Below are positions 1 through 7,942 of a stretch of DNA of 61,929 nt, piece after piece. The notes under the pieces were generated by a model, which saw nothing but the letters and a program-made list of their open reading frames with translations, did not search any database and was not told the DNA's origin. Position 1 is the stretch's first letter; every line of letters begins with the position of its first letter. Position numbers and translations under genes: made by a program. Source of the DNA: Sphaerisporangium sp. TRM90804 (GTDB lineage Bacteria > Actinomycetota > Actinomycetes > Streptosporangiales > Streptosporangiaceae); contig NZ_JARWAC010000034.1 in assembly GCF_029846175.1 (NCBI RefSeq), positions 1-61,929 on the forward strand, in the 5' to 3' direction.

Positions 1-85
1 GCCGACCAAACCACGGCCGAAGCCGACCACAGCGACCGAGCCGACCAAACCACGGCCGAAGCCGACCACAGCGACCGAGCCGACC
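1..85. repeat. 39-bp tandem repeat at left edge
   Basis: Two identical 39-bp units occupy 1-39 and 40-78, and the first 7 bases of a third follow before divergence at 86. The array may continue beyond the window. The unit is a multiple of three and stays open in several frames. One forward frame gives a Pro/Thr/Lys-rich 13-residue repeat, so it could be the 3' end of a repeat-rich surface protein gene. No frame keeps convincing codon bias after 86, and 86-311 shows no gene I can support. Confidence 0.8.
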
Positions 86-311
86 GTGGAGGCCGACCGG
101 ACAGCGAGCAGTCAACGACACCCGGGTTGCCGGACCTCGACCGAGGCTGTACTGCTTTCCGTCCGGCTGCGGGGAGCGTGCGCGACGTTGGGTGGGGGGC
201 GGATGAGGGTCGCCCTGAGGAGGCGGTGCCGAAGGCGCCGTTTCGGGGGGCGGCCGTTGATCGGAGCGCGGACGGAGTGGGGGGCCGAGCGTCACCCGCC
301 GACGGGAAGGG

Positions 312-1406
312 TCAGCTGAAGCGGCGGGCCACCGCGGCTATGAGGCCGGTGGCGCCTACGGCCATGCCTACCCAGAGGGCGACCATGCCGCCTGGGACGC
401 CGGTGTCGTGCTTCGTCGCTTCGGCCTCCTCCTCGGCGGAGGCGGCCGACGGGGCCACCGAGGGGGCGGCCGAGCGGGACGCGGGGGGGCTCGCGCCCTC
501 GCGGCGGGGGGAGGCGGACGCCTGGCCGGCGGTGGCCGCCGCCGGGAGGCGCACCGCGTACACCGGGCTGTTCTCCCCCTCGGAGCCGACGAGCAGGGAC
601 TTGCCGTCGCGGGTGAAGGCGATCGACTCGGCCTGCCGCAGGGCGGGCATGGAGACCCGGCTGACCAGGTCGTCCGGCGCCCGGTACAGCGACGCGGAGA
701 TGTACGTGCGGATCACGAACATGGAGCCGTCGGGCGAGTAGGCGGCGTCGGTGGCCATGAGCGGCGCCGGCCCGACGCGGCGCAGGATGTTCACCCGGTC
801 GGTGCGCAGCTTGGCCGGGGCCTGGTAGACCGACCCGGCGAACTCCTTGCTGACGACGTAGAGCCGCCCCGTCCTCGGGTTGACCATGATGCCCTCGGCG
901 TTGCGCCCGCCGTCCTTGTACCGGAAGCGGTAGCGGGTGGCCTGGACGGTCGCGTCCCGCATGGTCGTGGGCTCGGGCACCTTGTAGATCGAGTAGTCGG
1001 GCCAGGCGCCGTTGAGGTTGTCGCCGATGTCGGCGAACCAGAGCACCGCCCGGCCGGTGGCCGGGTCGATGGACGTGGCCATGGCCTCCCAGTCGCGGGC
1101 CGCCGCCCCGGCCACCGTGAACGTCGCCAGGGTGGCGCCGGTCGGGCCGACGGCGAAGAACTGCGCGCTGGAGCCGCTGTCGTTGTGGGTGTAGATCACG
1201 TTCTTTCGGGTGAGGGACACGGCCAGGCCGCTGGACTCCCCGATGCGGGGGTCCTTGAACCGGAACAGCAGCTTCTCGTCCCCCCGCCCGCCGGACGCCT
1301 CGCCTGCGCCGGGATCGACCGCCGCGGCGGCCGCACCTGTCGCGGCGCAGGCCGCCGCGGGGACGCCGAGCAGCAGCCCCACCGCGGCGAGGACTCGAAT
1401 CGTCAT
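312..1406 (-). CDS. Secreted, C-terminally membrane-anchored propeller-like protein
   Basis: Protein of 364 residues of unknown function. An N-terminal signal peptide (about residues 1-28, Ala-rich) is followed by a body of about 250 residues with repeated strands and phrases such as YSPDGSMFV and FTRDGKSLLVG. These are typical of WD40-like or SMP-30-like beta-propellers. A Pro/Ala/Ser-rich linker leads to one C-terminal transmembrane helix ending in Arg-Arg. This is the layout of an exported protein tethered to the membrane. The start at 1406 puts the signal peptide at the N-terminus; an ATG 21 bases upstream is possible. The gene is divergent from the aldo/keto reductase. Substrate and role cannot be told from sequence. 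Confidence 0.75.
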   Translation of the reverse strand: MTIRVLAAVGLLLGVPAAACAATGAAAAAVDPGAGEASGGRGDEKLLFRFKDPRIGESSGLAVSLTRKNVIYTHNDSGSSAQFFAVGPTGATLATFTVAGAAARDWEAMATSIDPATGRAVLWFADIGDNLNGAWPDYSIYKVPEPTTMRDATVQATRYRFRYKDGGRNAEGIMVNPRTGRLYVVSKEFAGSVYQAPAKLRTDRVNILRRVGPAPLMATDAAYSPDGSMFVIRTYISASLYRAPDDLVSRVSMPALRQAESIAFTRDGKSLLVGSEGENSPVYAVRLPAAATAGQASASPRREGASPPASRSAAPSVAPSAASAEEEAEATKHDTGVPGGMVALWVGMAVGATGLIAAVARRFS

Positions 1407-1529
1407 GGCCACCCGTTCGCTCCCCATCAGCTCATCATGCCCCGCGCCGCCCGCGCCGCGTCGCACCGGCGCGGCGTCCCGGCGCGGCTTGGGGAAACCC
1501 GGGCCAGTTCGTCGCGGTCGGGGGCTGGG

Positions 1530-1545
1530 CTTGAGTGCACTCAAG
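1530..1545. promoter_or_regulatory. 16-bp perfect palindrome ahead of aldo/keto reductase
   Basis: CTTGAGTGCACTCAAG is a perfect palindrome lying 18 bp before the start at 1564 and just upstream of a -10-like TAGGGT (1551-1556). It resembles operators of dimeric regulators (MerR or TetR type). The cognate regulator is not obvious in the window. It also sits between two divergent genes and could act on both. Confidence 0.55.
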
Positions 1546-1563
1546 GTGCTTAGGGTGAGGAGC

Positions 1564-2535
1564 ATGGAATACACACGCCTCGGACGCACCGGTCTTTCCG
1601 TGAGCCGCCTCTGCCTGGGCACGATGAACTTCGGACCTGAGACCTCCGAAGACGACTCGTTCGCCATCATGGACAGAGCTCACGAACTGGGCATCAACTT
1701 CTTCGACACGGCCAACGTGTATGGCTGGAAGAAGGGAGAGGGGATCACCGAGAACATTCTCGGGCGCTGGTTCGCCAAGGGAGGCGGCCGCCGCGAGAAG
1801 ACGGTCATCGCCACCAAGCTGTACGGCTCGATGGGCGACTGGCCGAACGACGAGGGCCTGTCGGCCCTGAACATCCGCCGGGCCTGCGACGCCTCGCTCA
1901 AGAGGATGCAGACCGACTACATCGACATCTACCAGATGCACCACGTCGACAGGAACACCCCGGTCGACGAGATCTGGGAGGCGATGGAGGTCCTGCGCCA
2001 GCAGGGCAAGATCATCTACACGGGGTCGTCCAACTTCGCCGGATGGCAGATCGCCAAGGCGCAGGAGGGCGCCGCCCGCCGCGGCTTCACCGGCCTGGTG
2101 TCGGAGCAGTCGCACTACAACCTGCTCACCCGCACCGTGGAGCTGGAGGTGCTCCCGGCCTGCGACGACTACGGGCTCGGCGTGATCCCGTGGAGCCCGC
2201 TGGGCGGCGGCCTGCTGGGCGGCGTCCTGCGGAAGATCGACAAGGGCCGCTCGGCCTCGGAGCACATGCTGCGCGAGCTGGAGAAGCACCGCGACCAGAT
2301 CGAGCGCTACGAGGCGTTCTGCGACGAGCGCGGCGAGGAGCCCGCGAACGTCGCCCTGGCGTGGCTGCTGGCGCAGAAGGCCGTGACGGGGCCGATCATC
2401 GGCCCCCGCACGATCGAGCAGCTCAACGGCACGCTGCGCGCTCTGGAGATCAAGCTGGACGACAAGGCGCTGGCCCAGCTCGACGAGGTCTTCCCCGGCC
2501 CCGGCGGCGAGGCGCCCGAGGCCTACGCCTGGTGA
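1564..2535 (+). CDS. Aldo/keto reductase
   Basis: NADPH-dependent oxidoreductase of 323 residues with a TIM-barrel fold, of the YhdN/Tas-like group. It begins MEYTRLGRTGLSVS, the usual family start. The catalytic tetrad is visible: Asp and Tyr in FFDTANVYG, Lys in VIATKLYG and His in IYQMHHVD. The C-terminal NADPH-binding segment contains GPIIGPRTIEQL. The physiological substrate is unknown. AGGGTGAGG just upstream is a ribosome site. A perfect palindrome at 1530-1545 suggests repression or activation by a dedicated regulator. Confidence 0.92.
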   Translation: MEYTRLGRTGLSVSRLCLGTMNFGPETSEDDSFAIMDRAHELGINFFDTANVYGWKKGEGITENILGRWFAKGGGRREKTVIATKLYGSMGDWPNDEGLSALNIRRACDASLKRMQTDYIDIYQMHHVDRNTPVDEIWEAMEVLRQQGKIIYTGSSNFAGWQIAKAQEGAARRGFTGLVSEQSHYNLLTRTVELEVLPACDDYGLGVIPWSPLGGGLLGGVLRKIDKGRSASEHMLRELEKHRDQIERYEAFCDERGEEPANVALAWLLAQKAVTGPIIGPRTIEQLNGTLRALEIKLDDKALAQLDEVFPGPGGEAPEAYAW

Positions 2536-2549
2536 CAGGCTGAGGCGGG

Positions 2550-2633
2550 TTACGACAGGAGCGCGCCGATCACCACGATGACCACGAGCAGCGCGAGCAC
2601 CGCGGGCAGCAGCCAGCGTCGGGGACGGTCCAC
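2550..2633 (-). CDS. Putative 27-residue membrane peptide
   Basis: GTG-initiated ORF encoding MDRPRRWLLPA followed by an uninterrupted Leu/Val/Ile stretch and LLS at the end: positively charged N-terminus plus one transmembrane helix. It starts 10 bp after the thpR stop, in the same direction, and could be the last gene of that operon. Many actinobacterial small membrane proteins look like this, but no strong ribosome site is visible and the ORF could be fortuitous. Confidence 0.35.
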   Translation of the reverse strand: MDRPRRWLLPAVLALLVVIVVIGALLS

Positions 2634-2643
2634 GCAGTGGAGC

Positions 2644-3201
2644 CTAGCCGCGCCCGGCCAATGGCCATGACCCGACGGTCTCGTAACGCACCGACGGGCC
2701 GAGGTGGCTGCGCTTCAGGTGCACGGCCTCGGCCCGCCACGGCGTGCCCGCGAACGACGCGAGCGCGTCGGTCAGCGGCCCGAGGTCGGCGCCGCCCCGC
2801 GATCGGGCGAGCGTCAGGTGGGGGTGGAAGGGCTTCCTGTCGGCCTGTTCGGCCCCGGCCCGGCGCGCGCCCGCGACCATCGAGGCCGCCAGCCGCGAGA
2901 TCGACGGGCCGCCGCCGCGCAGGCCCAGCCAGAACACCCGCGCCCGCCCGGGGGACGGGAAGGCGCCCGCCCCGGCGAACTCCATGGTCATAGGCGCGTA
3001 GCGCCCGGCCGCCCGCGCCAGCCGCACCTCCAGGGACGGCACCACCCGGTCGGGGACCTCCCCGAGGAACGCCAGCGTCACGTGCCAGGTCTCGGGCGCC
3101 ACCCAGCGCAGCTCGGGCCATCGCTCCCGCACCGAGCCGACGGCCTCCGCTATCTCAGCGAGCGCTTCGGGAGGAGGCGACAACGCCACGAACAACCGCA
3201 C
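2644..3201 (-). CDS. thpR: RNA 2',3'-cyclic phosphodiesterase (2H family)
   Basis: Protein of 185 residues of the LigT/ThpR family, which hydrolyses 2',3'-cyclic phosphates at RNA ends. It begins MRLFVAL, typical of the family. It carries the two HxT motifs of the 2H phosphoesterase site: HVTL near residue 42 and HLTL near residue 127. The GTG start lies inside the 3' end of the upstream MFS gene (47-bp overlap), so the two are probably cotranscribed and coupled. Confidence 0.88.
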   Translation of the reverse strand: MRLFVALSPPPEALAEIAEAVGSVRERWPELRWVAPETWHVTLAFLGEVPDRVVPSLEVRLARAAGRYAPMTMEFAGAGAFPSPGRARVFWLGLRGGGPSISRLAASMVAGARRAGAEQADRKPFHPHLTLARSRGGADLGPLTDALASFAGTPWRAEAVHLKRSHLGPSVRYETVGSWPLAGRG

Positions 3202-4606
3202 CGCGTGTCCTTCCGGCAGCGAACCTGGTCAGCAGGATCGCCAGGCCGACACCGGCCAGGCACATCACACCGCAGATCATCATGCCCAGACGGGGGCCGG
3301 CCAGCTCGCCGACCCAGCCGATCAGCGGCGCGCCGAGCGGGGCGCCGCCGGTGAACACCAGCACGTAGATGCCCATGACACGGCCCCGCATCTCGGGTGA
3401 GGCCGCGAGCTGCACCGAGGAGTTGGCGGCGGTGTTCGTCGTGATCATCGCCATGCCCGCGGGCACCAGGAGCAGCAGGAACACCGGGTAGACCGGCGCC
3501 AGCCCGGCCGCGATCGCGAAGACGCCGAACAGGACGGCCCCGCCGATCAGCAGGCGCGGGGACGGGCGGGCCCGCCGCGCGGCCAGCAGCGCCCCGCCGA
3601 GGGCCCCGACGGCGAACACGCTGGACGCCACGCCGAACGACGACGCGTCCTGGCCGAACACCTGCTTGGCCATCAGCGCGATGCTCATGGTGAAGCTGGT
3701 CGCGAACATCGCCACGAACGCCACCAGCAGGATCGGCATCAGCAGCTCAGGGCGCTGCCACACGTGCCGCAGGCCCTCGCGGAGCTGCCCCTTGGCCCGG
3801 GCCACCGGCAGGGGCGTGTGCAGCTCCGTCGCGCGCATCAGCATCAGGCCCGCGATCACCGCGGCGAACGAGACGGCGTTGATGATGAAGATCGGGCCGG
3901 TGCCGCCCAGGGCGTAGATCAGCAGGCCCGCGACGGCGGGGCCGACGACCCTGGCGAGGTTGAAGGTCGAGCTGTTCAGCGCGATGGCGTTGGACAGGTC
4001 GGACCGCCCGACCATCTCGACCACGAACGACTGCCGCGTGGGCACCTCGACGCAGGAGACCGTGCCGAGCAGGAAGGCCATGACGTAGACGTGCCACACC
4101 TGGGCGTGGCCGGTCAGCGTGAGCAGGCCCATGGTGAGCGAGAGCACGCCCATCAGCGCCTGAGCCATCATGAGCAGGGGCCGCTTGGCGTAACGGTCGG
4201 CGAGCACGCCGCCGAACAGGCCGAACAGCACGACCGGCAGGAACTGCAGGGCCGTGGTGATGCCGAGCGCGGCCGAGCTGCCGTGCGTGAGCTCCAGGAC
4301 CAGCCAGTCCTGGGCCGTGCGCTGCATCCACGTGCCGACGTTCGACACCACGCTGCCCGACACGAACAGGCGGTAGTTGTGGTTGCGCAACGACCGGAAC
4401 ATGCCGCCGCCCGAACGGCTGACGGCCTCCGCTTCCCCCACCGGCGCCTCCGATGAAGGTGTTCCCGCGACCGGCGCTCCCGCCACCTCTTCGCCGGTCC
4501 CATCCTGGACAGGCCCCGGGACGGCGGGCACCCGCGGGTCCCACCGCCGCTGGAACGGCGCCGGAGCCGGCTCGTCGAGCGGGACCGGCCGCCGGGCGTC
4601 GTCCAC
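3155..4606 (-). CDS. MFS transporter, drug exporter-like (DHA3/EntS type)
   Basis: Twelve-helix major facilitator. The conserved portion begins at MFRSLRNHNYRLF (an ATG at 4402) and carries the family signature NVGTWMQRTAQDWLVL, then the loop motif GGVLADRYAKRPLL. From the GTG at 4606 the protein has a roughly 68-residue Pro/Ala-rich N-terminal extension; starting at 4402 gives 415 residues. I give the longer start because it lies 14 bp behind the MarR stop, but the shorter one is equally possible. Downstream of a MarR regulator, it is probably an efflux pump induced by a small ligand. Confidence 0.85.
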   Translation of the reverse strand: MDDARRPVPLDEPAPAPFQRRWDPRVPAVPGPVQDGTGEEVAGAPVAGTPSSEAPVGEAEAVSRSGGGMFRSLRNHNYRLFVSGSVVSNVGTWMQRTAQDWLVLELTHGSSAALGITTALQFLPVVLFGLFGGVLADRYAKRPLLMMAQALMGVLSLTMGLLTLTGHAQVWHVYVMAFLLGTVSCVEVPTRQSFVVEMVGRSDLSNAIALNSSTFNLARVVGPAVAGLLIYALGGTGPIFIINAVSFAAVIAGLMLMRATELHTPLPVARAKGQLREGLRHVWQRPELLMPILLVAFVAMFATSFTMSIALMAKQVFGQDASSFGVASSVFAVGALGGALLAARRARPSPRLLIGGAVLFGVFAIAAGLAPVYPVFLLLLVPAGMAMITTNTAANSSVQLAASPEMRGRVMGIYVLVFTGGAPLGAPLIGWVGELAGPRLGMMICGVMCLAGVGLAILLTRFAAGRTRGAVVRGVVASSRSAR

Positions 4607-4620
4607 AGCCTGTGGACGGC

Positions 4621-5082
4621 TCACATCTGGGAGAGCTTCTCCAGGATCGGCGCCGCCGCTCGCAGCGTCGCGCGCTCCTCGGGGGTCAGCTCCGTCAGCC
4701 GCTGGGCGAGCCACGCCTCCTTGCCCCGGCGCTCGGACTTCAGCAGCTCCCGGCCGGGCTCCGTCACGCTCACGGTCACCTGGCGCCGATCGCCCGGGTG
4801 CGGGGTGCGGGCGGCCAGCCCCCGCTCCTCCAACCCGGCGATCACCCGCGTCATCGAAGGCGGCTGCATCTTTTCGAGCTCGGCGAGCTCGCCAGGGGTT
4901 ATCCCCGAATGCGCTTCGACGGCGCTGAGCACCGCGAGCTGGGTGGGGGTCAGCGTATGGGCCCCGGCCTGACGCCGCAGCCGCCGGGTCAACCGGGCCA
5001 GCGACACGCGTAGCGCGGAAGCCAGGCCTGGGTCGCTTCGAAGGTCCGACACGGGGCCCATCTTCTGGAGGTTCGTTAGCAT
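4621..5082 (-). CDS. MarR-family transcriptional regulator
   Basis: Winged-helix regulator of 153 residues. The recognition region is LEKMQPPSMTRVIAGLEERG, followed by the wing HPGDRRQVTVSVT, where Asp-Arg-Arg is the family signature. It lies between two MFS exporter genes on the same strand, 19 bp after one and 14 bp before the other. MarR proteins usually repress neighbouring efflux genes and their own gene. An inverted repeat covering its own start codon (5075-5102) supports autoregulation. Confidence 0.9.
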   Translation of the reverse strand: MLTNLQKMGPVSDLRSDPGLASALRVSLARLTRRLRRQAGAHTLTPTQLAVLSAVEAHSGITPGELAELEKMQPPSMTRVIAGLEERGLAARTPHPGDRRQVTVSVTEPGRELLKSERRGKEAWLAQRLTELTPEERATLRAAAPILEKLSQM

Positions 5083-5102
5083 AAGTCATTACCTTTGCTA
5101 AC
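5075..5102. promoter_or_regulatory. Candidate MarR operator
   Basis: Inverted repeat GTTAGCA (5075-5081), 14 bp, TGCTAAC (5096-5102), both arms perfect. It spans the marR start codon and abuts a minus-strand -10-like TATAGT (5106-5101). Binding there would block an internal promoter reading into marR and the downstream MFS gene. It touches the stop codon of the upstream MFS gene. Confidence 0.6.
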
Positions 5103-6391
5103 TATATCGGGCTCGCGGTGATTCCAGGCAGGCCCGATTCGTCGTCGTCGGAGTCCGGCCGAGGGACGTGCGCCCGCATGGTGCGGACCTGACGGGACAG
5201 CAGGGTGAGCGCCGCGGCGGCGACGATCACCGCGGCGGCGCCGTACTGGGTGGCCGAGGTGCCGATGTTGTGCGCCAGCGGGCCGGCCACCAGCGCGCCG
5301 ACCGGCATCGCCATGACCGAGCCGAGCGCGTCGTACGCCGAGACGCGGGCCAGCTTCTCCGAGGGGATGTTGCGGGCCAGCGCGACGCTCCACTGCACCA
5401 TCATGATCTCCATCGCGACGCCGAGCAGCACCGCGGCCCCGCAGATGCCCAGCAGCGGCCACCGCATCGCCAGCGACAGCGGCGAGATGGCCATGACCGC
5501 GCCGATGCACGCCACGAACAGGATGGGCCTTCTCGGGGCGAAGCGCAGGGACAGCAGGCCGCCGAGCAGCAGCCCCAGCGCCTCGGCCGCGGTGATCACC
5601 CCCCACGCCGCCGGCCCGCCGAGGTCGGACTTGGCGACGACCGGGCCGAGCACCTGGAACCCGCCGTACCAGGCCATGAGCGTGACGCAGAACTGCAGCA
5701 CGATCGCCCACAGCCAGGTGTGGCTGACGAACTCCGACCAGCCCTCACGCAGGTCGCCGAGCATGCTCGCGCCCGGCACCCGCGCGTGCCCGGTGACCCT
5801 GATCGACAGCAGCATCGGAATCGTGCCCAGCAGCCCGACGCCGCAGATCGACAGCGCCCACCCGGGCCCGATGACCGCGACCACCACCCCCGCGACGGCG
5901 GCCCCGCCCATCTGCGCGCCGTTCATCGCCAGGCGGCTGATGGCGTTCGCCTCCTGGAGCAGCCCGTCGGGCACGATCTTCGGCAGCAGCGCCTGGGACG
6001 CCGGCCAGAAGACGGCCATGCCCACCCCGGTCAGCGTCTCCAGCACGATCATGTGCCAGAGCTCGACCTCGCCGGTGAGCACGAGCAGCCCGAGGCCGCC
6101 CTCGGACACCGCGATCAGCACGTTCGCCGCGACGATCACCCGCTGCGGGGGGATGCGGTCGGCGACGACCCCGCTGAGCAGCGTGAACACCAGCGACGGC
6201 GCGATCTGGGCCGCCAGCACGTACGACAGGTCGGCGGTCGAGCCCGTCAGGTCGAGGACCGCGAACGACACCCCGACGATCGAGAACGCGACCGCCGCCG
6301 GCGCGAGCAGGCGGTCGGCCAGCAGCAGCCGGAAGTCGCGGATGCCCAGGACCGGAAAGCGGCGGATCAGAGCGGGCCCGAGCATGACCAC
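5102..6391 (-). CDS. MFS transporter (DHA3-like)
   Basis: Protein of 429 residues with 12 predicted helices. It has the DHA3-like start FPVLGIRDFRLLLADRLLAP and the intracellular loop motif SGVVADRIPPQRV. An acidic C-terminal tail (DSDDDESG) follows the last helix. It reads into the marR gene, and the two may share a transcript. The ATG two codons further in is an alternative start. Substrate unknown; an exporter role is inferred from family and neighbouring MarR gene. Confidence 0.85.
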   Translation of the reverse strand: MVMLGPALIRRFPVLGIRDFRLLLADRLLAPAAVAFSIVGVSFAVLDLTGSTADLSYVLAAQIAPSLVFTLLSGVVADRIPPQRVIVAANVLIAVSEGGLGLLVLTGEVELWHMIVLETLTGVGMAVFWPASQALLPKIVPDGLLQEANAISRLAMNGAQMGGAAVAGVVVAVIGPGWALSICGVGLLGTIPMLLSIRVTGHARVPGASMLGDLREGWSEFVSHTWLWAIVLQFCVTLMAWYGGFQVLGPVVAKSDLGGPAAWGVITAAEALGLLLGGLLSLRFAPRRPILFVACIGAVMAISPLSLAMRWPLLGICGAAVLLGVAMEIMMVQWSVALARNIPSEKLARVSAYDALGSVMAMPVGALVAGPLAHNIGTSATQYGAAAVIVAAAALTLLSRQVRTMRAHVPRPDSDDDESGLPGITASPI

Positions 6392-6619
6392 GTCCCTTCG
6401 TAGCGGGAAAACGGCCGATCGACCTTAGTCACGACTTCCGCGCCCTGACAAAGCCTTTTCTCCGGCCCCGCACACCCGGTCGGCGCTGACGGTCCACGCC
6501 CGCCCGCCGGGCGCGTCCCGGCCCCGCGCCCCGGCTCTGTCCCGCACCGACGTGCGCCGCGCGGACCTGGACCACGCCCGGCTCGAAGGGGCCGGCCCGC
6601 GAGCCGCGGCGGCGACCGG

Positions 6620-7243
6620 TCACTCGTCCAGGCAGGACCCGAGACCGCGCAGAAGGGCGGCCAGGCCGCGGCGGAACTCCTCGGGCGGGGTGACGTCCCG
6701 GGCCTGGCGGGCCGTCTGGGCCAGGAGCGGGAACTGCGCGCGGGGCAGGCCGGCCATGGTGGCGGTGGCCGGGCCCGACAGGGGGCCGAGGTGTTCCAGC
6801 TGGATGGAGCCGATCAGGTAGGCCAGCACGCCGCGCAGGGCGACGACCCTCTTCTCCCCGGTGAAGCCAGCCTCGGTGAGGACGGCGAGGACCACCTCGG
6901 CCCAGCGGAGCACGGCGGCGGAGCTGTGGCGGTGGGTGAGCGTCAGCGGGACGACGTTCGGGTGCGCGCCGATGACGTCGCGGACCCGTTCGGCGAGTAC
7001 CGTCACGCGCTCGCTCCACGAGCCTCCCCGGGGCGGCGTGAGGTCGGCGTCCGAGAGCACGAGGTCGACGACCAGCCCTTCGAGCTGCTCGCGGTCGGTG
7101 ACATAGCGGTACAGCGACATCGTCGCCATGCCCAGCTCGACCGCGACCGCGCGCATGGAGAGGGCGGCCAGGCCGTCGCGGTCGATGACCGCGAGCGCGG
7201 CGGAGGCGATGTCCGTATGCGTGAGGGAGCGAGGACGCGGCAC
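6620..7243 (-). CDS. TetR/AcrR-family regulator
   Basis: Protein of 207 residues. The N-terminal helix-turn-helix is SMRAVAVELGMATMSLYRYV (about residues 29-48), typical of TetR proteins. The C-terminal ligand domain resembles that of tetracycline-repressor-like proteins in actinobacteria. It starts at GTG and is divergent from the thiol-peroxidase-like gene at 7320, across a 76-bp spacer with inverted repeats. It probably represses that gene and itself. Confidence 0.9.
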   Translation of the reverse strand: MPRPRSLTHTDIASAALAVIDRDGLAALSMRAVAVELGMATMSLYRYVTDREQLEGLVVDLVLSDADLTPPRGGSWSERVTVLAERVRDVIGAHPNVVPLTLTHRHSSAAVLRWAEVVLAVLTEAGFTGEKRVVALRGVLAYLIGSIQLEHLGPLSGPATATMAGLPRAQFPLLAQTARQARDVTPPEEFRRGLAALLRGLGSCLDE

Positions 7244-7252
7244 GGATTGACA

Positions 7253-7290
7253 GCGTACAGCCTACGCTCATACCGTTCAGCGTTAGCGTA
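7253..7290. promoter_or_regulatory. Candidate TetR operator region
   Basis: The spacer between the divergent genes holds GCGTA (7253-7257) with TACGC (7263-7267), and TACGCT (7263-7268) with AGCGTA (7285-7290). The elements overlap and share the TACGC arm, as in operators read by two TetR dimers. The site lies between both start codons, suiting control of both genes. Confidence 0.5.
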
Positions 7291-7319
7291 CATCGCACGC
7301 CTACGGAGGAGAGATCGAC

Positions 7320-7901
7320 ATGACGCCCAAGCTCGCGGAGAAGAAGCGGATCACGGTGGGGCAGGTGATCACCCCCCGTGATCTGGAGACGATCGCCGGC
7401 GCCACGGTGTCCGTCCCCCACCCGGAGCACCTCGTCCACCTGCAGTTCCGGCGTTTCGCGGGCTGCCCGGTCTGCAACCTGCATCTGCGGTCGTTCGTGA
7501 CGCGGCACGACGAGATCGTCTCGGCGGGCGTCCGTGAGGTCGTCGTCTTCCACTCATCCGCCGACGAACTGCGCCCGCACGCCGCCGACCTGCCGTTCGC
7601 CGTCGTCGCCGACCCCGGCAAGCGGCTCTACGCCGAGTTCGGCGTGGAGTCCGCCCCCCGGGCCCTGCTCGACCCGCGCGCGTGGGGAGCGATCCTCCGG
7701 GGCGTCGCGCGCGACCTCGTCCCGGTCCTGCGCCGACGCCGCCCCGCCCCGTCGCTCCTCCCCCACGGCGGCCGCACCGGCCTGCCCGCCGACTTCCTCA
7801 TAGCCCCCGGCGGCCACGTCCTGGCCCGCAAGTACGGCGCCCACGCCGACGACCAGTGGTCGACCGAAGAACTCCTCACCCACGCCCGCGCGGCCCGCTG
7901 A
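7320..7901 (+). CDS. Peroxiredoxin-like protein with CPVC motif
   Basis: Protein of 193 residues related to the AhpC/TSA-like peroxiredoxin group. A thioredoxin-like fold is suggested by HLQFRRFAGCPVCN with Cys49 and Cys52, then VVVFHSSADELR and a C-terminal PADFLIAPGGHVLARKYG strand pair. It probably reduces peroxides or acts as a thiol oxidoreductase in the cytoplasm. There is a strong GGAGGAGA ribosome site. It is divergent from a TetR gene, so it is likely induced by a ligand or stress. Confidence 0.82.
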   Translation: MTPKLAEKKRITVGQVITPRDLETIAGATVSVPHPEHLVHLQFRRFAGCPVCNLHLRSFVTRHDEIVSAGVREVVVFHSSADELRPHAADLPFAVVADPGKRLYAEFGVESAPRALLDPRAWGAILRGVARDLVPVLRRRRPAPSLLPHGGRTGLPADFLIAPGGHVLARKYGAHADDQWSTEELLTHARAAR

Positions 7902-7942
7902 GCCCGTCAGACGGGAACGCGGGAGGCGGAGCGCGGGGAGCG

